Both the position numbers and the translations under genes were made by a program. Under the pieces are notes generated by a model. The model did not search any database, was not told the DNA's origin, and was given only the letters and a program-made list of their open reading frames with translations. This document shows positions 1 to 3,963 of a stretch of 5,789 nucleotides of DNA, in pieces (positions within the stretch are counted from its first letter, which is position 1; every line of letters starts with the position of its first letter). The stretch lies in assembly GCA_900551265.1 (NCBI GenBank), contig URVL01000149.1, positions 1-5,789 of the forward strand, given 5' to 3'. Source of the stretch: an uncultured Eubacteriales bacterium. GTDB taxonomy: Bacteria; Bacillota; Clostridia; Oscillospirales; QAMX01.

Positions 1-358
1 AGACCTCAAATGCATGAAGACTTTCAAGTTTTTCAAAGGCGGAAATGATTCCTCTCCCCGCGCATCCAACGCCGGGCGTTGGACCGCCTGACTCCACGCA
101 TAAAACGCCATTGAAACCCTCAAACACAATATCTGAAAGGGTAATTGCATCTCCTTTCTTCTTGATCTGCTCCAGGACTGTGGGAATTCGTTTTCCGCCC
201 ATTAAATTTTTGGTGGAGTCAGCCTTTGGATCACATCCAATCTGCATAACCCGATAGCCTTTTCCGGAGAGTGCCGCAGACAAATTGGACGTAGTCGTGG
301 ACTTTCCAATTCCTCCCTTTCCATAAATAGCAATTTTTCGAATTGCTCCATTTTCCAA
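1..358 (-). CDS. NifH-family nitrogenase-like iron protein (partial, 3' end outside window)
   Basis: The visible 119 residues are the N-terminal part of a NifH/BchL-type P-loop ATPase, which in this superfamily is a homodimer carrying a bridging 4Fe-4S cluster and passing electrons to a NifDK-like partner with ATP hydrolysis. Visible motifs are the deviant Walker [10 protein letters not shown] (residues 13-21), GCDPKADST (41-49), and [17 protein letters not shown] (87-103). The last contains the expected cluster ligand Cys99 and the Arg102 that matches the ADP-ribosylated Arg of true NifH. After DPKADST the sequence reads [16 protein letters not shown], not the TRLILxxKAQNTIMEM of canonical NifH, so a divergent nitrogenase-like clade is more likely than a nitrogen-fixing NifH. 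The only plausible start is TTG at 358-356: an in-frame TGA lies two codons upstream, and GGAAGG (rc of 368-373) sits 9 nt before it. It is divergent from the AraC-type regulator. The family call is firm; the substrate is unknown because the catalytic partner is outside the window. Confidence 0.9.
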   Translation of the reverse strand, partial: MENGAIRKIAIYGKGGIGKSTTTSNLSAALSGKGYRVMQIGCDPKADSTKNLMGGKRIPTVLEQIKKKGDAITLSDIVFEGFNGVLCVESGGPTPGVGCAGRGIISAFEKLESLHAFEV

Positions 359-393
359 GAATCATGACCTTCCTTTCTGTGCGATGTGCAAAA

Positions 394-422
394 ATTGTAA
401 CGTTTTTTCGAAGAGCTTTACA
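394..422 (-). promoter_or_regulatory. Possible promoter of the NifH-like gene
   Basis: On the minus strand a good -10 box TACAAT (rc of 394-399) is followed about 36 nt downstream by the TTG start, with the ribosome binding site in between. Seventeen bases further upstream lies TGTAAA (rc of 417-422), which matches the -35 consensus at only 3 of 6 positions. It occupies the same bases as the -35 box of the divergent araC-type promoter, so the two promoters would compete or be controlled together. The weak -35 fits an activator-dependent promoter, but that is inference. Confidence 0.4.
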
Positions 423-445
423 TGTTTGAAAAAAGCGTGTACAAT
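417..445 (+). promoter_or_regulatory. Predicted promoter of the AraC-family gene
   Basis: TTTACA (417-422) and TACAAT (440-445) are separated by exactly 17 bases, each one mismatch from consensus. The predicted start is near 452, about 98 nt upstream of the ATG at 550. The -10 box lies inside a 13-bp inverted repeat and the start point coincides with the first base of a second inverted repeat, which suggests that the promoter is repressible. Confidence 0.6.
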
Positions 446-451
446 ATGTAC
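439..451. promoter_or_regulatory. Inverted repeat over the -10 box (possible operator)
   Basis: GTACA-ATA-TGTAC is a perfect inverted repeat with 5-bp arms and a 3-bp centre, overlapping the TACAAT -10 box of the rightward promoter. A bound dimeric regulator here would block that promoter. It directly abuts the larger palindrome at 452-471. Short AT-rich repeats can arise by chance, so the confidence is moderate. Confidence 0.35.
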
Positions 452-471
452 TAGTTAGTTATTACTAACTA
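452..471. promoter_or_regulatory. Perfect 8-bp-arm palindrome at the predicted transcription start (likely operator)
   Basis: TAGTTAGT (452-459) and ACTAACTA (464-471) form a perfect inverted repeat around a TATT centre. It starts at the predicted +1 of the rightward promoter and lies upstream of the leftward one, a typical place for a dimeric repressor site. No T-run follows, so it is not a terminator. The binding protein is not identifiable from sequence. Candidates are the AraC-type protein encoded beside it, although AraC sites are usually direct repeats, or an unlinked regulator. Confidence 0.5.
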
Positions 472-549
472 CCATAGTATAACACGGCGTTCTGCACTTG
501 TCTTTTGAATTTATCGGTTGTATTTTCAATCACAGAGGAAGGATTTCAT

Positions 550-1227
550 ATGGAACCATTACAAAACATGGAGAAATTTTATAATTTTAAAGAATTATGC
601 TGCGCAATCCTTCGTCATGATATTTCTGAAGCCTGGAGACAACTCGAGACACAGTCTCAGTTTCTGTTTCATGATGGCGCAGCTTCCATTCAGGCAATGC
701 GCATCTTTTTAACCTCTATGAATCGTAGCCTCTACGACTATTTTCTGTTTACTCTGGATCTCTCATTTCACGAATGCTGCTATCAAAATTCCATACTTAT
801 GCATTCCTGTAAAAACCGAGAACAATTTTATGAAACATCCAGGAAAATTTTGGAGCATTATAGCGCACAGTTAGATACGCCTGAGAGAAGCTGTCATGTC
901 AAGCGGGCAAAAGAATATATTGAGAATAATTTATCTGAAGAACTCAGTTTGCCACATGTGGCGGCTCATATACATATCAGTCCGGGACATCTCTCCGAAC
1001 TTTTTACCGCGTGCACTGGAAAAACATTCTCCACCTATGTAAAGGAACGACGTCTGGAGCAGGCCAGACGCCTGTTATTGACTACAGAATTCACTGTTCA
1101 AGAGATAGGTCAGGCATGTGGCTTTTCCTCTTCCGCCTATTTTTCCACTGTTTTCACCAAGTGGGCAGGCATGCCGCCGCGAAAATACCGGTCTCTGAAA
1201 GAAAATGCGCAGCCATATCCCTCTTGA
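550..1227 (+). CDS. AraC/YesN-family transcriptional regulator
   Basis: This is a 225-residue DNA-binding regulator. The C-terminal AraC-type double helix-turn-helix spans about residues 116-215: KRAKEYIENNLSEELSLPHVA, then ISPGHLSELFTACTGKTF for the first HTH, and VQEIGQACGFSSSAYFSTVFTKWAGMPPRKYR for the second HTH with its usual signature. The first 110 residues are mostly helical in appearance, match no sensor domain I recognise, and contain paired cysteines (C17-C18 and C76-C77). The ATG at 550 is chosen over an in-frame TTG at 505 because GAGGAAGG ends 7 nt before it. The gene is transcribed away from the NifH-like gene across a 190-nt shared region, the usual arrangement for a regulator and its target operon. 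It ends 43 nt before a strong terminator. The ligand is unknown. Confidence 0.92.
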   Translation: MEPLQNMEKFYNFKELCCAILRHDISEAWRQLETQSQFLFHDGAASIQAMRIFLTSMNRSLYDYFLFTLDLSFHECCYQNSILMHSCKNREQFYETSRKILEHYSAQLDTPERSCHVKRAKEYIENNLSEELSLPHVAAHIHISPGHLSELFTACTGKTFSTYVKERRLEQARRLLLTTEFTVQEIGQACGFSSSAYFSTVFTKWAGMPPRKYRSLKENAQPYPS

Positions 1228-1270
1228 CATCCAGTTCCAAAATTCAGCCACTGTACTTATTCCTTTAATC

Positions 1271-1314
1271 AAAAGATCCCGCAGGGATACAGATTGTATC
1301 CTGCGGGATCTTTT
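1271..1314. terminator. Bidirectional intrinsic terminator between convergent genes
   Basis: A long stem-loop has arms AAAAGATCCCGCAGGGATAC (1271-1290) and GTATCCTGCGGGATCTTTT (1296-1314), paired throughout except for one bulged G, with a short AGATT loop. The flanking A and T runs are part of the stem, so it reads as a rho-independent terminator on both strands. It ends the AraC-type gene on the plus strand and, on the minus strand, begins immediately at the TAA of the 64-residue gene. Confidence 0.9.
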
Positions 1315-1507
1315 AAAATGCTCCATTTATAATCTGATTGACGTACTCGCGCATTTCTTTTTTGGAACTTACCCTCGCCGCACCATCTATAATGGATTGT
1401 TTCTTTTCATCCGGAAGCGCGCTGAAACGATCCATGGCCTCGGCGTTCTGTGCAAGAAGCATGCCGAAACCAAGCGGGATTCCTTCCCCATTCCTATAAT
1501 TTTTCAC
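1313..1507 (-). CDS. Small conserved-looking hypothetical protein (64 aa)
   Basis: This 64-residue protein is of unknown function and carries no signal peptide, membrane segment or catalytic motif that I recognise. It has a Gly-rich start (GEGIPLGFGMLLAQN, residues 8-22) followed by a charged, probably helical remainder (RFSALPDEKKQSIIDGA, then SSKKEMREYVNQI). It is accepted as real because GAGGTGA (rc of 1514-1520) lies 6 nt before the GTG start at 1507. It also follows the fructokinase stop by 42 nt on the same strand, and its TAA abuts a strong terminator. It is probably co-transcribed with the kinase. The C-terminal helices recall small Clostridia proteins of no known function, but I cannot assign a family. 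Confidence 0.75.
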   Translation of the reverse strand: MKNYRNGEGIPLGFGMLLAQNAEAMDRFSALPDEKKQSIIDGAARVSSKKEMREYVNQIINGAF

Positions 1508-1549
1508 GCAATTTCACCTCAGTCATAGGATTTACCAGAAAGCTGTGCG

Positions 1550-2509
1550 TTATACGTTTCCTCCCAGCAATCCCTCGACTTCTTCCTGAGTGGGCATGGC
1601 TGGAATAGCGCCGCGCCGCGTAGTACACAGGGCCCCGGTCGCATTTGCAAATTCCGCAATATGTAACATATCCTCTGAAGTCAGGGCATCCAACCCTCCT
1701 AACTCATGAATGCGAAAAAGTGCCGCACCAAAAAATGCATCGCCCGCTCCGGTCGTATCAATACAGGTAACTGCGTACCCAGGAGCAAGGCCCTCTTTCC
1801 CATTAAAATAGTAAAAGCAGCCGTTTGCGCCTAACGTGATAAAAATGACGCGCGGTCCTTTTCTCTCCAGGGCTCTTGCAGCTTTTGTCCAGTCGTGCTC
1901 ACCCGTGAGCAAAACCGCCTCTTCATCAGAAACTTTGAGAATATCGGCATCTGATAACGAGGCACGCATTGCCTCAATTCCCGCCTCCCTGTCCTTCCAC
2001 AACGAAGGGCGCCAGTTTGGGTCATAAGCCACCGTTTTCCCCAATCTTTTTGCCAATTGTACGGTATTTTTCGTTGCAGTACAGGATGGTTCTGCCGTCT
2101 GAGACAGAGATCCGAACGTCAAAATATCACATTCTTCAATGAGCGAAGTATCCACGTCTTCCCAACGAAGTCTCGTATCTGCGCCGGGCCTGCGATAAAA
2201 AGCGAAGTCCCGGTTGCCATCCGGCGCAATAGAAACAAAGGCAAGCGTTGTTTCCGCATCCTGCGTCACCTTTAATCCCCGGTCCTCGATTCCGGTCCTT
2301 TGCAGGACGCTGCGCAGATACCGTCCAAACATGTCCGCACCTACCGTACCGATCATGGCCGCACGCCCTCCAAGCTTCGTAAAAGAAGCCAGAACGTTTG
2401 CCGGCGCACCGCCTGGATTTTGCTCAAACAGAGGGTTTCCGGTACTCTTAGCTGGCGTAAAATCAATTAATAGCTCCCCAATTGCAACAAGCTGTGCATG
2501 CGGTTTCAT
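1550..2509 (-). CDS. scrK: Fructokinase, PfkB/ribokinase family
   Basis: This cytoplasmic sugar kinase of 319 residues is the usual length for the family. It would phosphorylate fructose, for example released from sucrose, to fructose 6-phosphate. Family landmarks in order are GELLIDFTP (11-19), the sugar-binding GGAPANV (33-39), DPNWRPSLW (163-171), KVSDEEA (192-198), TLGANG (225-230) and the PfkB signature DTTGAGDAFFG (251-261), whose Asp257 is the expected catalytic base. The GELLIDFTP..NPLFEQNPGGAPANV pattern points to fructokinase over ribokinase or KDG kinase, although specificity cannot be proven from sequence. The ATG at 2509 is preferred to one six codons upstream because AGGAGGG lies 7 nt before it. 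It is first in a two-gene unit with the 64-residue gene. No sucrose transporter or hydrolase is visible nearby. Confidence 0.92.
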   Translation of the reverse strand: MKPHAQLVAIGELLIDFTPAKSTGNPLFEQNPGGAPANVLASFTKLGGRAAMIGTVGADMFGRYLRSVLQRTGIEDRGLKVTQDAETTLAFVSIAPDGNRDFAFYRRPGADTRLRWEDVDTSLIEECDILTFGSLSQTAEPSCTATKNTVQLAKRLGKTVAYDPNWRPSLWKDREAGIEAMRASLSDADILKVSDEEAVLLTGEHDWTKAARALERKGPRVIFITLGANGCFYYFNGKEGLAPGYAVTCIDTTGAGDAFFGAALFRIHELGGLDALTSEDMLHIAEFANATGALCTTRRGAIPAMPTQEEVEGLLGGNV

Positions 2510-2559
2510 AAATTCACCCTCCTGCATCCCATTTTTCTACCCGGTCAAACTACGTTCAA

Positions 2560-2588
2560 ATCATAGCACAGAATGTTTTTTTTGAAAA
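2560..2588 (-). promoter_or_regulatory. Predicted promoter of the fructokinase operon
   Basis: On the minus strand, TATGAT (rc of 2560-2565) is preceded by TGC, giving an extended -10 (TGnTATGAT). TTTTCA (rc of 2583-2588) sits 17 bases upstream as a 4-of-6 -35 box. The spacer contains an A-tract. The start would be about 45 nt before the ATG. A TTGACT further upstream (rc of 2594-2599) has no matching -10 at the correct spacing. Confidence 0.5.
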
Positions 2589-2690
2589 GCCCCAGTCAAG
2601 CATTTTTTACAAAGGTAGAGCCTATGTTTCTAAATAATGAAGTGTTATTGATAATTCTTAAAAATAATTGAAATTTTATGCATTTTGTTA

Positions 2691-2719
2691 TTGACACACT
2701 CTACTGCGCACGGTATAAT
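2691..2719 (+). promoter_or_regulatory. Full-consensus promoter of the methionine importer operon
   Basis: TTGACA (2691-2696) and TATAAT (2714-2719) are both exact consensus with a 17-base spacer. About 50 bases upstream (2636-2690) are very AT-rich, as in an UP element. The predicted start is near 2726, giving a leader of about 350 nt before metQ. A promoter this strong in front of a transporter operon implies that control is exercised downstream in the leader, which fits the attenuator described there. Confidence 0.9.
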
Positions 2720-2753
2720 AATGAACATATGATAGAAGAAAGGAGAAAGCAGA

Positions 2754-2834
2754 ATGAAGAAGCTGGCAGCCACCATGATGGAGATGTGCATGTGCCGTTC
2801 CGTTTCTTTTCATGTGCTTTCTGTCGTTGAGTGA
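2754..2834 (+). CDS. Met/Cys-rich regulatory leader peptide (26 aa)
   Basis: The short ORF starts at ATG 2754 behind AAAGGAG (2739-2745, 8 nt spacing) and lies just downstream of the consensus promoter. Its peptide begins MKKLAAT and continues MMEMCMCRSVSFHVLSVVE. Of residues 8-14, four are Met and two are Cys (codons at 2775-2795), which is far from random and matches the idea of a peptide that senses charged tRNA-Met and/or tRNA-Cys through ribosome stalling. A ribosome stalled there would leave 2815-2824 exposed, whereas one that reaches the TGA at 2832 would cover it. The peptide has no signal or membrane segment and probably no function in trans. Confidence 0.75.
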   Translation: MKKLAATMMEMCMCRSVSFHVLSVVE

Positions 2835-2842
2835 ATTTGTAG

Positions 2843-2869
2843 ATCACAACCTCTTGTGATGATCTTTTT
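2843..2869 (+). other. Small RNA hairpin between leader peptide and terminator
   Basis: ATCACAA (2843-2849) and TTGTGAT (2854-2860) pair perfectly around a CCTC loop, followed four bases later by five T (2865-2869). The 7-bp AT-rich stem is weak and the T-run is not adjacent, so it is more likely a pause hairpin, or a stem enclosed in the antiterminator loop, than an efficient terminator. Confidence 0.5.
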
Positions 2870-2881
2870 CTGGTACAATTC

Positions 2882-2913
2882 AGCAGGAAGCAGAAAACGC
2901 TTCCTGCTTTTTT
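2882..2913 (+). terminator. Intrinsic terminator (attenuator) in the metQNI leader
   Basis: GCAGGAAGC (2883-2891) and GCTTCCTGC (2899-2907) form a perfect 9-bp stem, extendable by A2882-T2908, with a 7-nt loop and six T immediately after (2908-2913). It lies 166 nt upstream of metQ and about 48 nt after the leader-peptide stop, so it would end most transcripts unless disrupted. Its left arm is also complementary to 2815-2824, inside the leader-peptide coding region. Confidence 0.9.
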
Positions 2914-2937
2914 GATTTTTTGAGAAAGGAGCCTTTT

Positions 2938-3009
2938 ATGCGTAAGTTACTGATCGCATTGATGCGGTGTAATTTCAGGAATGGGCGAATGTGTCCTGAG
3001 GACACATAA
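2938..3009 (+). CDS. Second short leader ORF (23 aa)
   Basis: ATG at 2938 follows a near-ideal ribosome binding site (AAAGGAG, 2925-2931, 6 nt spacing) and opens a 23-codon frame ending in TAA at 3007-3009. The peptide begins MRKLLIALMRCNF and ends RMCPEDT, again with Met next to or near Cys twice. A hairpin with arms ATGTGTCC (2989-2996) and GGACACAT (3000-3007) covers the last codons, including ATG-TGT and the first base of the stop codon. It is transcribed only if the upstream terminator is read through. It could be a second leader peptide tuning metQ, or a decayed copy of a duplicated leader. The evidence is the strong ribosome binding site plus the hairpin. Confidence 0.45.
   Translation: MRKLLIALMRCNFRNGRMCPEDT
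2989..3007 (+). other. Hairpin overlapping the end of the second short ORF
   Basis: The perfect 8-bp stem ATGTGTCC/GGACACAT with a TGA triloop is followed by AAAATTTTAGTTTT, not a clean T-run. It might act as a weak terminator or as a structure opened by ribosomes translating the short ORF. It ends 73 nt before metQ. Confidence 0.5.
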
Positions 3010-3079
3010 AATTTTAGTTTTCTCTCGATATTGCAAAGTAAAGCTATAATAACCATTTTTTACATAAGGAGTTACTAAT

Positions 3080-3940
3080 ATGAAAAGAAAATTTTTGATC
3101 GTTACGCTAATCGCCATCTTCTCTCTTAGCCTTTTCTCTCTTGCGGGATGCTCCAATGAAAGTCAAATTCAAATCGCAGTGCCAAACGACACCACAAACG
3201 AAGCGCGTGCACTCCTTCTTCTGGAGGCCAATGGCATCATTACTTTAAAGGAAGGCGCCGGCATTACTGCCACAAAAGTAGATATTGAGGACAACCCCTA
3301 TAACGTTGAAATTGTCGAAACCGAAGCGGCACAGATTCCGAACGTGTTGCAGGACGTTGACTATGCGGTGATCAACTCAAATTATGCGATCAATGCAGGT
3401 TTGAATCCGGTAGAAGACTCCCTTGTGATCGAAGGTTCCGCCTCTGTTTATGTCAATGTCCTTGCTGTTAAGGAAGGCAACGAATCGAGCGATAAAACAA
3501 AGGCGCTTGTTGCCGCGCTTGAAAGTCAGCAGGTAGCGGATTATATCGCGCAGACCTATGGAGGCTCTGTTGTAAGCGTTGTGGAAAATCCAGGCGACGG
3601 TTACGATACCACGCTTGACTATAGCACCCTTGCGGGTCAGACCATTACGGTAGCCGCTTCTCCCACGCCGCATGCTGAAATCCTTGAGGTTGCAAAGGAA
3701 ATTCTTGTTGCACGCGATATCACGCTCGATATTCAAATTTATAACGATTACATCGTGCCAAATAATATCGTAGAAGATGGGACTGTAGATGCAAACTACT
3801 TTCAGCACCTCCCCTATCTGGAAGACTTCAACGCCGAAAACGGCACGCATATCGTCTCTGCCGCCGCAATTCATGTCGAGCCGATGGGGCTTTACGGCGG
3901 CAAGCAGACAACTTTGGACGCTGTCAGCGGTAACGATTAA
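3080..3940 (+). CDS. metQ: Circularly permuted MetQ-type methionine-binding lipoprotein
   Basis: This is the extracytoplasmic substrate-binding component of a methionine (MetNIQ) importer, 286 residues. A lipoprotein signal peptide (MKRKFLIVTLIAIF..LAGC) ends at lipobox Cys24. The family halves then occur in swapped order. Residues 29-167 match the normal C-terminal half (IQIAVPNDTTNEARALLLL at 29-47, IPNVLQDVDYAVINSNYA at 86-103, AGLNP at 106-110). A linker of about 20 residues follows (168-187). Residues 188-286 match the normal N-terminal half (VAASPTPHAEIL at 191-202, YNDYIVPN at 221-228, DANYFQHLPYLEDFN at 238-251, HVEPMGLYGGKQTTLD at 265-280). Canonical MetQ, such as that of E. coli, has the opposite order. 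The ligand-pocket segments FQH, TNEAR and VINSNYA are all present, so binding is probably retained. The ATG has AAGGAG 8 nt upstream, and metN follows 23 nt after the stop. Confidence 0.93.
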   Translation: MKRKFLIVTLIAIFSLSLFSLAGCSNESQIQIAVPNDTTNEARALLLLEANGIITLKEGAGITATKVDIEDNPYNVEIVETEAAQIPNVLQDVDYAVINSNYAINAGLNPVEDSLVIEGSASVYVNVLAVKEGNESSDKTKALVAALESQQVADYIAQTYGGSVVSVVENPGDGYDTTLDYSTLAGQTITVAASPTPHAEILEVAKEILVARDITLDIQIYNDYIVPNNIVEDGTVDANYFQHLPYLEDFNAENGTHIVSAAAIHVEPMGLYGGKQTTLDAVSGND

Positions 3941-3963
3941 TACAGTAAGGGAGTCGAACGCTC

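Larger units (their letters stand above)
2726..3079 (+). promoter_or_regulatory. Transcribed leader with translation-coupled attenuator upstream of metQ
   Basis: This 354-nt leader has no long ORF. It contains a Met/Cys-rich leader peptide (2754-2834), a small hairpin (2843-2860), an intrinsic terminator (2882-2913), a second short ORF (2938-3009) with a hairpin over its end (2989-3007), and the metQ ribosome binding site AAGGAG (3066-3071). Segment 2815-2824 can pair over 10 bp (two G-U) with 2883-2892, the left arm of the terminator. AGAAAGCA (2744-2751), overlapping the leader-peptide ribosome binding site, can pair over 8 perfect bp with 2815-2822. This gives the 1:2, 2:3 and 3:4 alternatives of a trp-type attenuator. 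I see no SAM-I core and no T-box (no TGGNACC-like motif). The pairings are seen in the sequence; the regulation is inferred. Confidence 0.7.

Noticed and set aside
66..82. Perfect inverted repeat CCAACGC-CGG-GCGTTGG
   Set aside because: It lies inside the conserved GPTPGVG coding segment of the NifH-like gene, on the strand encoding it as CCA-ACG-CCC-GGC-GTT-GG. The symmetry follows from codon choice for a conserved motif and has no T-run.
505..549. Upstream TTG start extending the AraC protein by 15 residues
   Set aside because: No ribosome binding site precedes 505, whereas GAGGAAGG is well placed before the ATG at 550.
2594..2599. TTGACT on the minus strand as the -35 box of scrK
   Set aside because: The extended -10 box TATGAT is 28 bases away, and no -10-like hexamer lies 16-18 bases downstream of it.
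3045..3050. TATAAT as a second promoter directly in front of metQ
   Set aside because: No acceptable -35 lies 16-18 bases upstream (the bases around 3021-3028 are CTCTCG-like) and there is no TG extension. The AT-rich leader makes a chance match likely, although an internal weak promoter cannot be excluded.
2726..3079. SAM-I riboswitch or T-box ahead of metQNI
   Set aside because: No recognisable SAM-I core and no T-box-like motif are visible. The short ORFs and terminator explain the leader better. A covariance-model search would settle it.
3377..3874. 165-codon open frame on the minus strand opposite metQ
   Set aside because: It lies entirely within the permuted metQ coding region, has no recognisable protein motif and no convincing ribosome binding site, and is explained as a shadow of the coding strand.
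3080..3940. metQ interpreted as two fused lipoproteins or as a frameshifted gene
   Set aside because: Each half of the MetQ family occurs once, in swapped order and in one uninterrupted frame with one signal peptide, so neither a duplication with both copies nor a frameshift is needed.
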